A stretch of DNA of 64,000 nucleotides from Moritella sp. Urea-trap-13 (GCF_002836355.1 NZ_PJCA01000029.1:1-64000), one strand, 5' to 3'; shown: positions 44,074 to 54,928, counted from the stretch's first letter. Notes: generated by a model from the sequence alone, not told the origin. A program made the numbers and translations.

Positions 44074-45480
44074 TTAAACAGCGTCAGCTGCCGCTAACAT
44101 ATCGCGATGTATACGTTTTTCATGGCGGATCTTCTTCTCTTCGGCTATCGCAACAAACAATAACAGCACAATACAAGCCACTGCCGAAGCATCTAATGCT
44201 GCAAACGTACCAGCCCAGCCAGTCAGACCGAAGATAGGAGTACCGTCGGCAATCATACCTAACCCTAGTTTGGCAAAACTATCACCGATAAGGTAAGCAA
44301 ATGTGCCTTTCACACCATCGGCTACGCTGATGGCTTTTTTCGGCACAAAACCAACGGCAGCAACACCAATTAGCAACTGCGGACCGAATACCAAGAAGCC
44401 AAGTACAAACAGTGAACCAAGGTACATATATTCATTGGTTGCAGTACGGTAAAACTCTAAAGCAAAAATAATTAAGACTAAAGCCACACAAGCAACAATC
44501 GCACGGCGACCATTAGCCAGATCCGAAAGATAACCCCACATCAACGTGCCAACCAGTGCACCGACTTCAAACAAGGTAAAACCGGTAATGGCAACTTCTT
44601 TAGAAAGACCAAGTTCTTGGAATGCATATACCGTAGACCACTGGTCGATACCGATACGCACGATATACAGGAAGATATTCGCAAAACACAATAACCAAAT
44701 CACTTTGTTTTTCAGTACATATTTAACGAATATGTCACGTTTAGTCATCTGATGTTCTTCAGCTTCAATATCTTCAGCGCTGATTTCTTCGTCGAATAAT
44801 TCTTCAACAGTACCTAAACCGTAAGCTTCAGGTGAATCATTACCGTAACGCAGACCAATAAAACCAATAATGATGGCAATGATTGACGGGAAGATAAACA
44901 TACCAATAACGTGACCACCAAACAGGTAGTTAGAACCGAACAATGCAACACCCGCTGCGGCAGCACCACCAACGTTGTGCGACATGTTCCATAAACCTAA
45001 ATAAGTGCCGCGTTTGTTGCGTGGAGTCCACTTGGTAATGGTTGAATAACTTGACGGTCCACCGGTACTTTGGAAGAAACCACTTAAACCGTAGAAGGCC
45101 ATCATTAGGAATAAGCTGACGCCTGAACCGCCCATGCTGACACTGAAGCCGATCATGGCAATGCCGGATAAGATCAACATGAATGGCAGAAACTGCTTGG
45201 TATTTTTACCATCAGCATAATAGGAAACAACCGTTTTACCGATACCGTAAGTGATCGAGAAACCCAGTCCTATCATACCCAGTTCAGTCATGGATAAACC
45301 ATAAGTACTGATCATGTCATTTTGAGCAATGTTAAAATTCTTACGAATTAGATACATCGCCATGTAACCAATAAATACCACTAGGTATGACTGAATGAAT
45401 GGTTTGAACCACATTTTACGGCGTTCTTCGACGGGCAGATTCAGGGTCGGTTTTCTGACCTGGTCTAACAGCTTAAACAT
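44074..45480 (-). CDS. uhpT: Hexose-phosphate transporter UhpT
   Basis: The 468-residue MFS antiporter has the OPA-family pattern [111 protein letters not shown]. This matches UhpT, which exchanges external glucose-6-phosphate and related sugars for inorganic phosphate. Controlled by the adjacent UhpA/UhpB/UhpC system. Distinct from the UhpC-like protein at 40471-41829, which ends the regulatory operon. Confidence 0.93.
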   Translation of the reverse strand: MFKLLDQVRKPTLNLPVEERRKMWFKPFIQSYLVVFIGYMAMYLIRKNFNIAQNDMISTYGLSMTELGMIGLGFSITYGIGKTVVSYYADGKNTKQFLPFMLILSGIAMIGFSVSMGGSGVSLFLMMAFYGLSGFFQSTGGPSSYSTITKWTPRNKRGTYLGLWNMSHNVGGAAAAGVALFGSNYLFGGHVIGMFIFPSIIAIIIGFIGLRYGNDSPEAYGLGTVEELFDEEISAEDIEAEEHQMTKRDIFVKYVLKNKVIWLLCFANIFLYIVRIGIDQWSTVYAFQELGLSKEVAITGFTLFEVGALVGTLMWGYLSDLANGRRAIVACVALVLIIFALEFYRTATNEYMYLGSLFVLGFLVFGPQLLIGVAAVGFVPKKAISVADGVKGTFAYLIGDSFAKLGLGMIADGTPIFGLTGWAGTFAALDASAVACIVLLLFVAIAEEKKIRHEKRIHRDMLAAADAV

Positions 45481-45712
45481 ATGAAATCCTCAATAGGTTT
45501 ATTAGATGCATGTTTATCGAAAGCTGCTAATGGTTGCACTCGATAAACGGAGACCGGTTGAGTTGCTGTTCAACCAGATATGCCACAAAGTTTAAAGGGT
45601 TAATGTTGCAGAGGCTTGAGAAGCCGGCTTATTGCTATTAGGAAAAATTCCTAGCTTTAGTCTTTCTGTTTCAGAACTGTGGTCAAGATCATGTTTTTCC
45701 AAACCGCAGGAG

Positions 45713-46900
45713 TTAACAGTAAGCTCTTGCCAGTGTACCGCTAGTGCTAATGCTGAATTCTTGTGCATAGGCGGGAATAAACACGGCTTGGCCTTTATTA
45801 AAGACCATCTCTTCACCGGAGCTGTGCTCTAGCGATACCGAGGCGTCAAGGGCAAATAGTATTTCTGCTGTGTCAACTTTAAGCGGTTGTTTTTGCGGTC
45901 GTTTGTAAACTGAAAAGCAGAAGTCAGCCACTGGTACTTGATAGTGTTCACTGTTATGTTCGAGAACTGGATCTAGGCGTAATGCCTCGTATTTAAGCGC
46001 TTTAAAACTGGTTTTATCGATAAGTTCAGCGATATCTATATATTTAGGGGTTAAGCCTGCACGCAGTACGTTATCTGAGTTAGCCATTATCTCTAATGCC
46101 GTGCCGTGAATATAAGCGTGAGGAGTGCCTGCATCTAAAAACATTGCTTGACCCGGTTGCAGAGTCACGGTGTGCAAAAATAGTGGTGAAAATAGGCCGA
46201 TGTCTTCTGGGTACTGGTCTTTTAGCTGCCGAATCAGCTGAAAACGCGTGTCAGCCTGCTGCTCTGCATAATGCAATAGCTGCGCTACAGCCCGGTCTTT
46301 CTGTGCTCCTTGCTGGCTTAATACCGAGGAGAAGAATTGTGCTAATCCCTGCTCAGATAAGTCGGCTTTAAAAATGTGAAGCGCGGCATTTAAACTGCTG
46401 CTATCTAGTGCGGTAAAATCATCCGCAATCGCTTGTAAGTCTCTAAAACCGTTCATTGCCTGATACTCAGTTAACGCAAATACCAGTTCTGGTTTATGAT
46501 TTGCATCGCGATAATTACGGTTTGGATCGTCTTGAGCAATACCTGATTGCTGTTCCAAGGCAAAACCAGTTTCCGCCTGTTGTTTATTCGGATGAACCTG
46601 TACTGACAACGCTTTTTCGGCTGCTAATACTTTAAACAAAAAAGGCATAGCTTTAAAGGCTGCAGACCGACCGAGAATAGCCTCAATATCTGAAGCAATA
46701 AAATCAGAGAGCAGAATTTCATGCTCACCTTGGTGGATCTTGGAACAGCCGTTAGGGTGATCACCCATCCACATCTCTGCCTGTGGTAGCTGCTGGGGAT
46801 TAGCCGTATCAAAAAGATCCGTCATTGAGTCAGTGCTTCCCCAAGCGTAATTTTGAATTGTATTGTTCATTAGAAAGAAGTTTGATTGCGGGTGTTTCAT
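45713..46900 (-). CDS. manA: Mannose-6-phosphate isomerase, class I
   Basis: From the ATG at 46900 about 395 residues (a GTG three codons earlier, with a closer AAGG, is also possible). Motifs: NYAWGS, ELWMGDHP-like AEMWMGDHPNGCS, LFKVLAAEKALSVQVHPNKQQA (zinc His and catalytic Lys/Glu region), DANHKPELVFALTEYQAMNGFR and LDAGTPHAYIHGTALEIMANSDNVLRAGLTPKYID. It interconverts mannose-6-phosphate and fructose-6-phosphate with zinc in the cytoplasm. Lies 232 bases upstream of uhpT on the same strand and would use imported hexose phosphates. Confidence 0.92.
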   Translation of the reverse strand: MKHPQSNFFLMNNTIQNYAWGSTDSMTDLFDTANPQQLPQAEMWMGDHPNGCSKIHQGEHEILLSDFIASDIEAILGRSAAFKAMPFLFKVLAAEKALSVQVHPNKQQAETGFALEQQSGIAQDDPNRNYRDANHKPELVFALTEYQAMNGFRDLQAIADDFTALDSSSLNAALHIFKADLSEQGLAQFFSSVLSQQGAQKDRAVAQLLHYAEQQADTRFQLIRQLKDQYPEDIGLFSPLFLHTVTLQPGQAMFLDAGTPHAYIHGTALEIMANSDNVLRAGLTPKYIDIAELIDKTSFKALKYEALRLDPVLEHNSEHYQVPVADFCFSVYKRPQKQPLKVDTAEILFALDASVSLEHSSGEEMVFNKGQAVFIPAYAQEFSISTSGTLARAYC

Positions 46901-47179
46901 GAGGTTCACGGCCTTAGCTACGCTGATGCAGATAGTTGATCAGGAACGTGAAATTTTAAATTTTATATTTCAGTTTGGCTTGAGAAAGGTACCTAAGTCC
47001 GCTAGGAAAAAGGCTTAGTTTTTGATGGTTTATGTATAAAATGCGGAGCTGTAATGAATGTGATTGACGTTATAGCCGGAAGCGTACTCGGTAGTAAGTG
47101 ATTATCAGAGTACACCTTTAGGCCTTAATCTAAATGAACCTGTGTTGTATGGACGCCAGATGAAGGAAATATTAATCCC

Positions 47180-47845
47180 TCATGCTCTGCTGACTTTGGC
47201 ACTGTAAATTGAATAGGAAAAGGCCAACAACAAACAGATACCAGCGGGGATATATAGGGCATAAAAATTTAATTGATTGAAAAAACAAGCACCTAATGTA
47301 CCACCCGAAATAAAGCCGATAATAATTAAGATAAACAAGGATGCCTTTCTTTTATCAAATGGCTGACCTCTCAATCTGGCCCCAAACATAATACCCAAGT
47401 CAGTGAATATACCGGTTAAATGTGTTGTTCGAATAACCGCGCCACTGTAAGTCGTGACAAGTGCGTTCTGCAAGCCGCAGGCCGCTGAAACCAAATAATT
47501 GCCTTGCACTGAGCCCTCTACTAAAAAATAAACAGAACCCAAAATAAACATTGCCTCTAGAGCAAGCAGACCACTGTAGTTACGACCCAATTTTAATGCG
47601 CCACTACGCAGGAAATAACCCGATATAACAGAACCCATGACGAAGCTAAGGATCACTAAAGCCAAATGCAGCACATCAGAAAAATTGGCGGTTATCATGC
47701 CGGTGCCAAGTAGTGTCGCGGTACCAGATAAATGGGAAACGGCTTGGTGTTTGAAACCTAATAATCCAATGGAATTAATCAGCCCTGCAACCAGCGCCAG
47801 CACAAACGAACCATATTCAACCCAACGGGGTAATTTTGTAATCAC
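47180..47845 (-). CDS. DUF1275 membrane protein, YoaK-like
   Basis: The 221-residue protein has six hydrophobic segments and the DUF1275 pattern: FVLALVAGLINSIGLLGFKHQAVSHLSGTATLLGTGM, GLQNALVTTYSGAVIRTTHLTGIFTDLGIMFG, and a KRKASLFILIIIGFISGGTLGACFF segment. Function unknown in the family. A short relic with the same 3' end occurs at 35289-35323. No operon partner. Confidence 0.88.
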   Translation of the reverse strand: MITKLPRWVEYGSFVLALVAGLINSIGLLGFKHQAVSHLSGTATLLGTGMITANFSDVLHLALVILSFVMGSVISGYFLRSGALKLGRNYSGLLALEAMFILGSVYFLVEGSVQGNYLVSAACGLQNALVTTYSGAVIRTTHLTGIFTDLGIMFGARLRGQPFDKRKASLFILIIIGFISGGTLGACFFNQLNFYALYIPAGICLLLAFSYSIYSAKVSRA

Positions 47846-48058
47846 GACAATCCTTTAAGCTACTAACAGCTCGTTAAATGGAATGCCGTAAAACGTGAAT
47901 TCCACTGTCATTTTATTACGATGAACAGTAGCAAATTTATTATTAATTACCAATTGAGAATCAAACATCCCTATCCTAAATCAAATAAAACACAGGAAAA
48001 AAAGGAGAGGTGATTGTTGCTGTATATAAAATTAGCAACCTATTGGATCATCACGTTA

Positions 48059-48967
48059 TCATGCACTCACAAAAGCATCGCTAATCTTGTCCCTTACCCA
48101 CTTATGTAACAAATCGTTTTGATGCCTTTCATGCCATACGCCTCGGATCGTCACCTTAGGTAGGGGGAATGGACACGCCTTTACAGCGAGTCCATATAAC
48201 GTTTGCCCTTGTACTGCCATTGATTGCGGTAGGAAGGAAATTAACTGCGTATTAGCTAATAACGCGAGTTGTAGATTAAGCGTTTCAGCATACAAACCTA
48301 TTTTACGCGCTGGCATGCCTGCTGTGATACCGAACTGGCTAACAGAGTCGTGCTGCTCATCCAATAAACTCGACTTAATGTGCGAACACTGAAAGAGTGA
48401 TTCCGCATTCCAGCTATGCAATACCGGATTATCCTTATCGAGTAAGCAAACTACCGTCTCATCCGTTAGGCGCTTTTGCATAAAACGAGGCTTAGCTTTT
48501 ACGCCTGTGCCGATGATCATATCAAGCTTACCAATATCAAGATCATCATAACCAGTCTGACTCATCATCTGTATGTCCATGATCACATGAGGCGCTTCAG
48601 TATTAATCGCTCGGATAGCTTTAGCAAGATATGCCGCGACAATAAAATCATGGGTCTGAATACGAAAACGAGCATGGATTTGTGCCAGTTCTAGCGACGC
48701 TGGCGCGAACAATCCATCAATTTCATTTAAAATAAAGTCAAGTTTATCGGCCAGTTCAAGCGCCCGAACTGTAGGCTCTAAGCCCTTAGCATGGCGAATA
48801 AAAAGTCGGTCATCAAACGTATCTCGAAGGCGAGTAAGGGTATGACTCATTGCAGACTGACTCACGTTCATTTTCTTTGCCGCGCGCCCTACATGTTGCT
48901 CAGCCAATAACGCTTGCAGCGATTTAAGTAAGTTAAAGTCCACTTTAGCAATATTATTTTCATTCAT
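48059..48967 (-). CDS. LysR-family transcriptional regulator
   Basis: About 302 residues from the ATG at 48967 (upstream ATG at 48985 also open). DNA-binding region DFNLLKSLQALLAEQHVGRAAKKMNVSQSAMSHTLTRLRDTFDDRLFIRHAKGLEPT is of the NodD-like class. Effector domain includes FRIQTHDFIVAAYLAKAIRAINTEAP and DLDIGKLDMIIGTGV. It is divergent from the truncated SDR gene, 51 bases apart, so it probably regulated that gene when intact. Confidence 0.9.
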   Translation of the reverse strand: MNENNIAKVDFNLLKSLQALLAEQHVGRAAKKMNVSQSAMSHTLTRLRDTFDDRLFIRHAKGLEPTVRALELADKLDFILNEIDGLFAPASLELAQIHARFRIQTHDFIVAAYLAKAIRAINTEAPHVIMDIQMMSQTGYDDLDIGKLDMIIGTGVKAKPRFMQKRLTDETVVCLLDKDNPVLHSWNAESLFQCSHIKSSLLDEQHDSVSQFGITAGMPARKIGLYAETLNLQLALLANTQLISFLPQSMAVQGQTLYGLAVKACPFPLPKVTIRGVWHERHQNDLLHKWVRDKISDAFVSA

Positions 48968-49035
48968 AACTATTATCAACCGCAATCATTTTTATTCATA
49001 ATGAGTCAGGTTTACACTCATTACAAGTTAAACAA

Positions 49036-49611
49036 ATGGAAGATAAATACCCAGGCAAGCTAACAGCGCTACTTGGTGATCTTGCTGATGAAGCTGAGAG
49101 CAAAGCGCTGACTGCCAAGGCTGTCGACATTCTAGGAAACATTGAAGCGCACTACCATTGCAGCGGTATTTTCACGTGGAGATATTGGCAAGACATCGAA
49201 GTAAAGGAAGTGGAACAAATATTCAATGCTAACTTTATGACTGCGTTTGTATTTGGCCGTGAGATTTTTAATGCCATGGCACAAAGCGGTGGCGGCTCTA
49301 TCATGTTCGTTTCAGCCCGCGATACGGTGCGTAATATTCCTGCTGGTTTTGGTCCTTACATGGCATCAAAACTGGCATTAAACGGACTTGTTGAAAGTAT
49401 GGCTGCCGAAGGGGCGGAACATAATATTAAGATAAACGCGATACTACCAACGATAGTGAATACCCAAGTGAACCGTGATGCGATGCCGGATGCTGACCAT
49501 ACCACCTGGGTTGATCCAGCTGAAATGGCCGAGTTAATGATTGAACTGACTCAGCCAACGAAAACTAATCTAAGCGGGTCGCTTATCGCGTTTAACGGTA
49601 AAATGCATTAG
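49036..49611 (+). pseudogene. SDR-family oxidoreductase lacking its N-terminal cofactor region
   Basis: The 191-codon frame keeps the central and C-terminal SDR core: NFMTAFVFGREIFNAMAQSGGGSIMFVSARDTVRNIPAGFGPYMASKLALNGLVESMAAEGAEHNIKINAILPTIVNT, with YMASK giving the YxxxK pair near residue 115. It has no TGxxxGxG dinucleotide loop and the NAG motif region reads HCSG. Only 51-69 bases separate it from the LysR start, so the missing 50 or so residues are not upstream in frame. A 5' deletion is the best explanation; a short protein may still be made. Confidence 0.65.
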
Positions 49612-49896
49612 TTCCACGCTTGAACATCACTAAACAGTAAAATCAAGATGGGTAGAGTCTCTACAATAAGGCTCTATTTTTCATTTAAAACTGCAGTTAT
49701 CGTCCGCCATATTTTCAGCTACTTCTTTTATTCCCAATATAAAAGCAATGTCGCCTTTATATTTAAATTATATCTACCTATAGTTCTACTTGTGAGAGAA
49801 TTTTACTCTCCCACAAGTAAAACCATGGATAGCAACTTAACGTTGCAACAATAAAAAGGATAGTAACCTAGAGTCGCATATAATGGAGTACACTAG

Positions 49897-52881
49897 ATGA
49901 AATCACGTGAAAAAATAATATCTCCTAGTCATATCAGGCCGCCAGTGAGAATGTTGGCACTGGCCTTGTGCCTGAACCTAGCGATAACCCCCGTATACGC
50001 CGTATTACCAATGAAAACCATGGGCGTTCCCGATGTTAATGAACTCGGTCTGCTTGACGGTTCAGATCCTAGCTATAGCGTCGCAGATTGGGGGAACCCT
50101 ATAACCAACTCAGGAAAAAAATTATTATTGCAACAAATGGGCAAGGCTGCATTTTATGATATGCAGGTCGGCGGGGATGGTATTACCTCCTGCGCCTCAT
50201 GCCATTTCACCGCAGGGGCGGATAATCGTAATATCAACCAAATGAGTCCAGGTTTACGGCGTACAAACGGTGGCGGAGGAAACGATCCAGCCATCCTTTT
50301 CAATGAAGAATTCACCCATCAGTTAGTAGGTCCTAATGGCAAATTAACGCTAGCTGAATATGGTGGTGCAGGCAGTGAACAAGGTTTACTTGTGAGCGAA
50401 GCCGCCGTGATTGCTGCTGTGATTACTGGAGCACCATCCACAGATGACCCTCTGGATGGTGCTCCAGCTGCACTTCCTCCAGTCGACTCAGACATTGCTG
50501 GCGATGTTAATGACGTAGTATCCTCGCAGGGACCGAGAGCGATGAGTTTTGAGGGACTACATTGTAAAGATGGAGTAAACGGTCTCGGCAACGATATTGA
50601 TTGTGATGCTCCTTTAGCAATGTCATTCCCAATAGCTAGCGCCGCTAACGGCACCAGCCCAGGTCGTCAGGATATGGGAGAACTGGACAGTGAAGATGAA
50701 GGATTTAATAAAAACTTTAGTGAACTACCAAATACAGTTCGGCACGTGGAACCACGTAATACCCAAACCGTCTATAATGCCATCTTTAATCAACGCAGCT
50801 TTTTTGATGGTAGGGCTGATATCTTCTTCAATGGTGTTAATACCTTAGGGTTTCGTGATCCGGATGCCATGGTCAGGGTATACATTGGCGGTGGTATCCC
50901 TGACAACGAAGCGAAGATAGGAAAAGAACGCATGAATGTGCCATTCTCTTCCCTCGCCTCTCAGGCTCTGGGACCTATCGGCAGTGTGATGGAAATGGTT
51001 GGTCATATTGATGATGGTAGCGGCCGGCCAAATCACTTTATGGGTAAAAAATTGGTCAATGCAACGCCGTTGTTCAATCAGCTGATTTCTTGTGATGATT
51101 CATTGTTAGGGGATCTGTTAGGTTGTACAAGCACTGATGATTTCAAACGAGGCCTTGCCGCACCTTACAATAATTATCGCGCTTTTGTCACCGAGATCTA
51201 TGACAAGCGTTTCTGGGGGGATGGCAGTGGAAATGACATTTGCCTTGAAGCACCAGATTTCAATACAGTCGTATCACCGAGCGATTGCGGTATCGGCTCA
51301 GCAAACCGAACTCTGATGGAGCTTAATTTCCCTATGTTCTTTGCGCTGGCTGTACAGTCCTATGAAGCAACCCTGTTCACTGCCGGAAATTCCATTGTTG
51401 AACTACTCAACGGTGGTGTGATCACCCCTGAAGATGAAGCCTTGATTACCAATACATTAAGAAATAAAAGTGTCACTGTCGATCTAGGTCTTCCGTTCCC
51501 AGGTAATGGCAACCGCCCCGGTGGACTTGCAAATGTCGGTCTAAATCTAGAGGAGTGCATCGAACTAGTCGCATTAAATAATAGCGCCGCTCAGGAGGCT
51601 ATCGCAACCCAATTGTGTACGCTAAAATTTGCTGAATTTATCGACCCGGGCGCAGTAGCAGGCTCAGAATCTGGCAATGGCCCTAATCAGCCGCTAGGCG
51701 GTGCTCTCGTCGCTGGCGATCTAATCGGTCAGTGTGCAGGTGACGATCCGACAACACCTCAGTGCCAGAAAGCAATTGCTAGCCTGCTTAATATTGATGA
51801 AGGTTTAGGGCGTTTTCAGGCTGGGGCGACAGCCTGCTCAGTATGTCACTTTGATCCAACCTTCACCGGCGCAACCGTAGCGGCGACCACTGGATTTGGT
51901 GCGCCACCACCAGAACCCTTTATCCCACCCGGTCAACTTGCCCGAGAAGAACCAGCAGCACTGACCGAACGTATGATAAAATTTGATGGTGGTATCGCCG
52001 TTTATGATGCCGGTTTTTATAATATCGCCGTGCGTCCGACAGCGGAAGACTTGGGCATTGGTGGCCGTGAAGGAGACGTACCGCTTGCCTTCACCAAATT
52101 AAAAACACTTATTAGCTTTGGCGTCGGAGACCAACCTTTCAATGCCGATAAGATAGCCGATATTGGCGTTAATTTGACCACAGGCGTCGCAGGCGCAGGT
52201 TCTTTACAACTACCAACGTCGATGCAAGTAAATGGGTTAGGCGTAACCAATCTAGCACCCGTTCCATTCCAGCTAACGCTAGCCTGCGGGCCCGGCTTAG
52301 TCGGTGTCGGTAACGGTAACGGAGAGCCTAACAACAACCCGAATGTAAATTGTGTTCCTGATATTGCTGCAGATGAGTTCCTATTACGTAATGGTGCAGT
52401 TAAAGCGCCAAGTCTACATAATGTTAAGCATACCGCACCGTACTTCCACAATGGTTCGAAAATGAGCTTAAAACAGGTGTTTGCGTTTTATAGGAATATA
52501 GGTTCACTAACTGAGACGACACAAGGGTTCCCGAATATGAACTTGGCAAATCTTGATGCCGGTTTAAGGGTGATAACCTTAAGTCCTGAAAGGGAAGCTG
52601 CAGTTATAGAAATGATGGAAACGGGTCTAACCGACTGGAATACAGCCTTTGAACGCGGTAAATATGACCATCCAGAACTGTGCGTACCGCTGGGCCATGA
52701 CACTGATGGTAGTACCATACTTGTTGGTATTCCTGCCGTTGGGGAATTGGGTAATACCCTACCGCTGGCAACCTTCGAGGATATCTTGTCAGAAAGCCCT
52801 GGTCATGCACATGATCTCACCGAACCATGCTTAATACCGGGGGTCATGAATGGTATAGATATACCACCAGTTAAAATATAA
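49897..52881 (+). CDS. Large exported di-haem peroxidase-like cytochrome c (CCP/MauG family)
   Basis: A 994-residue protein with an unusual length for the family (typical bacterial di-haem peroxidases are 300-450). It has an N-terminal signal (RMLALALCLNLAITPVYA). Haem sites: SCASCHF near residue 98 and ACSVCHFDP near 648; only these two CxxCH occur. Near the C-terminus KAPSLHNVKHTAPYFHNGSKMSLKQVFAFYRNIG resembles the peroxidase/MauG motif with the distal His. Between the haems is a long region with QTVYNAIFNQRSFFDGRADIFFNG, the CCP-like N-terminal haem domain motif. Roles from peroxide reduction to oxidation of a substrate are possible. It is a single gene, followed by a terminator at 52914-52940. 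Confidence 0.85.
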   Translation: MKSREKIISPSHIRPPVRMLALALCLNLAITPVYAVLPMKTMGVPDVNELGLLDGSDPSYSVADWGNPITNSGKKLLLQQMGKAAFYDMQVGGDGITSCASCHFTAGADNRNINQMSPGLRRTNGGGGNDPAILFNEEFTHQLVGPNGKLTLAEYGGAGSEQGLLVSEAAVIAAVITGAPSTDDPLDGAPAALPPVDSDIAGDVNDVVSSQGPRAMSFEGLHCKDGVNGLGNDIDCDAPLAMSFPIASAANGTSPGRQDMGELDSEDEGFNKNFSELPNTVRHVEPRNTQTVYNAIFNQRSFFDGRADIFFNGVNTLGFRDPDAMVRVYIGGGIPDNEAKIGKERMNVPFSSLASQALGPIGSVMEMVGHIDDGSGRPNHFMGKKLVNATPLFNQLISCDDSLLGDLLGCTSTDDFKRGLAAPYNNYRAFVTEIYDKRFWGDGSGNDICLEAPDFNTVVSPSDCGIGSANRTLMELNFPMFFALAVQSYEATLFTAGNSIVELLNGGVITPEDEALITNTLRNKSVTVDLGLPFPGNGNRPGGLANVGLNLEECIELVALNNSAAQEAIATQLCTLKFAEFIDPGAVAGSESGNGPNQPLGGALVAGDLIGQCAGDDPTTPQCQKAIASLLNIDEGLGRFQAGATACSVCHFDPTFTGATVAATTGFGAPPPEPFIPPGQLAREEPAALTERMIKFDGGIAVYDAGFYNIAVRPTAEDLGIGGREGDVPLAFTKLKTLISFGVGDQPFNADKIADIGVNLTTGVAGAGSLQLPTSMQVNGLGVTNLAPVPFQLTLACGPGLVGVGNGNGEPNNNPNVNCVPDIAADEFLLRNGAVKAPSLHNVKHTAPYFHNGSKMSLKQVFAFYRNIGSLTETTQGFPNMNLANLDAGLRVITLSPEREAAVIEMMETGLTDWNTAFERGKYDHPELCVPLGHDTDGSTILVGIPAVGELGNTLPLATFEDILSESPGHAHDLTEPCLIPGVMNGIDIPPVKI

Positions 52882-52913
52882 GCAAGTAACTTGTAACAAG
52901 GAGTATCCTTTAG

Positions 52914-52942
52914 CCCCGCCATCTCATGGATTGCGGGGTTTT
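52914..52942 (+). terminator. Terminator after the di-haem peroxidase-like gene
   Basis: CCCCGCCATC and GATTGCGGGG pair around TCATG, followed by TTTTC. Strong Rho-independent pattern. Confidence 0.85.
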
Positions 52943-52978
52943 CATTATTCAGCGATCCCCGTCTTAAGCTAACTTTAT

Positions 52979-53593
52979 TTACGCAGGCCTTTGCAGACTA
53001 AACGGCGCGGTAATGGACGCGTATTCCCCGCCACCTAATCGCGCTAGCGGTTTCACTTTATCGGCAGCAATTTTCATGCGGTCTTTATCATCTTTAACTA
53101 CAACCGCATCACTAATGTAGAGTTGCTTAACTTCAACAAATATTAATGTTTGTGGTACATCACCCAACTCTTTAATTTCGTAAAGCTCACAACCATAAGC
53201 GATATCACATTGCGCTAATCGCGGTAATGGAAAATCTTCAAATGCAGCTGTGGTTAGCCCTGAATTGGCGAGCTCAGATTGGCCATGCGCTAATGTCGCG
53301 GCGGTCTGAGTCACTAGTTCTGCTTGATCTGCAGATGCAATGTGAATAACCATCTGCTTATTTTTAAGTATATTGGTTAATGTATCTTTGTTGTCACCAT
53401 TAGGCTTTTTGCCAACAGAAATCATTAACAAGGCAGGATCACTAGACACCGCGGTGAAATAGGAAAATGGGGCTAGGTTATAGTTCTCATCACCCGAATC
53501 GGTGAGCGCCCAAGCGATAGGACGTGGAATGATGGTTTGTGTCATTAAGTGGTAACGTTGAATGGCGGAAAAATCAGAAAAGTTTAACTGCAT
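52979..53593 (-). CDS. Flavin reductase-like protein
   Basis: The 204-residue protein has the FMN-binding split barrel of the flavin reductase like (DIM6/NTAB) family: YHLMTQTIIPRPIAWALTDSGDENYNLAPFSYFTAVSSDPALLMISVGKKPNGDNKDTLTNI, then VIHIASADQAELVTQTAA and CELYEIKELGDVPQTLIFVEVKQLYI. It likely reduces flavin or a related small molecule with NAD(P)H, or transfers electrons to an oxygenase. Stands alone. Confidence 0.88.
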   Translation of the reverse strand: MQLNFSDFSAIQRYHLMTQTIIPRPIAWALTDSGDENYNLAPFSYFTAVSSDPALLMISVGKKPNGDNKDTLTNILKNKQMVIHIASADQAELVTQTAATLAHGQSELANSGLTTAAFEDFPLPRLAQCDIAYGCELYEIKELGDVPQTLIFVEVKQLYISDAVVVKDDKDRMKIAADKVKPLARLGGGEYASITAPFSLQRPA

Positions 53594-53695
53594 GTCACTA
53601 ACTCTTTGTTATAGCAAAGTAGCATCGTGACATATTAGGAACTTAATTGCTTATTTTTTTATCAACTCAAACTGTACACAGAGCGGTATACCCTG

Positions 53696-54676
53696 TTATT
53701 CCTCCAAGGTCACCGGAGTGATAAAGCCCGGCGGTTTGACCGCAAGTATTGAGCAGTCGATCCGGTTGAGGATCATTTCCGCCGTATTACCCATAAAAAA
53801 TCCAGAAAGACCAGTACGAGCCACTGTCCCCATGACCACAATATCAGCCTCAATCTTATCCGCTAACGCGGGGATCTCTTTGTGTGCTAGGCCTTTGATC
53901 AGATGTGATTGCGGGTTGAGATATTCAAAAGAATTTTTTCCCAACTTACTCACTATCCCATCCATTACTTTGTTCAAACTCTGGCTGTGTTGTTGTTTTA
54001 TCTTATCGGTATAAGCCACGATATCTTTCTCTGATATTGCGGCAAACCCACTGCGTAAGTCTCTTTCACCAGTAGCTTCCCATGCATGAGCAATATGCAG
54101 TTCAGCAAATTCAGACAGTGCTAACGAACTCGCCAAATCGATAACTTCATGGGTAAGTAAATTTCTTGTCTCTATCTCTTCTGCTGTGACATTATTATCA
54201 ACATCCACAGCTGCGAGAATTCGGCGGTATGATTTGGGAGTATCCGACTTCACCAACCAGACTAGGCAGGGGCATTTGCGCATCAGGTTCATATCATTAC
54301 TGCCGACCAAGTTCTGTAATCGACCGTTAATTTCGGCAGCCTTAATAACCAAGTCATGTTTATCACGTAATACTTCACGGATGACTTCTAAATACGGCGT
54401 ACCGATAAGTATCTTGGCTTCGATGTCAAGATGGTTATGCCAAGGCGCTATCAAGGCTTTCAGTTCTTTTTGATGTTCCGTAACGATACTGGCCTGAATT
54501 TTTTCAAGTGACAGAATACTATTTGGTATTTTTATATTGGACGGTATCCTTTCAATCACTCTGACAACCGTCAGTCGAGCTTGGCTATTTTTTGCTAACA
54601 CGACCGCACGTTCTAATGCAGCAGCACTGCTAGAATCAGACGTTACGACGCAAATGATTTTTTTAAATCGTTGCAT
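53696..54676 (-). CDS. uspE: Tandem universal stress protein, UspE-like
   Basis: The 326-residue protein has two Usp domains: residues about 1-150 (IICVVTSDSSSAAALERAVVLAKNSQARLTVVRVIE; DLVIKAAEINGRLQNLVGSNDMNLMRKCPCLVWLV) and about 160-310 (ILAAVDVDNN; ADIVVMGTVARTGLSGFFMGNTAEMILNRIDCSILAVKPPGF). The second domain keeps the GxxGxxxGNTAE ATP-binding pattern, the first does not obviously. Arrangement and length match UspE. Symbol given from that resemblance. Confidence 0.85.
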   Translation of the reverse strand: MQRFKKIICVVTSDSSSAAALERAVVLAKNSQARLTVVRVIERIPSNIKIPNSILSLEKIQASIVTEHQKELKALIAPWHNHLDIEAKILIGTPYLEVIREVLRDKHDLVIKAAEINGRLQNLVGSNDMNLMRKCPCLVWLVKSDTPKSYRRILAAVDVDNNVTAEEIETRNLLTHEVIDLASSLALSEFAELHIAHAWEATGERDLRSGFAAISEKDIVAYTDKIKQQHSQSLNKVMDGIVSKLGKNSFEYLNPQSHLIKGLAHKEIPALADKIEADIVVMGTVARTGLSGFFMGNTAEMILNRIDCSILAVKPPGFITPVTLEE

Positions 54677-54928
54677 ATCATTACCCTATAATAACCCGTT
54701 CGCGCGAGTGTCGAACATGACTTCACTTGCAGGGGCGGTGTTAAATCCACCTTTTATCTAGTTGTAATTATGGACGATATTTAGGTTTTTTGCCGCCTTC
54801 CGCCAACAGAAAAACACCGATATGATAACCGAAAGGGTTATTTGTAACATTGAGCTACAACCTAGCTAATCGGCTCCGAGTTATTCATCTCGAGTTTAAC
54901 CGTTTAGCGTTATCACTCTTTCTACATA

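Noticed and set aside
45592-45832. Short open frames between manA and uhpT
   Set aside because: They overlap the end of manA or consist of hairpin-rich noncoding sequence and have no supporting features.
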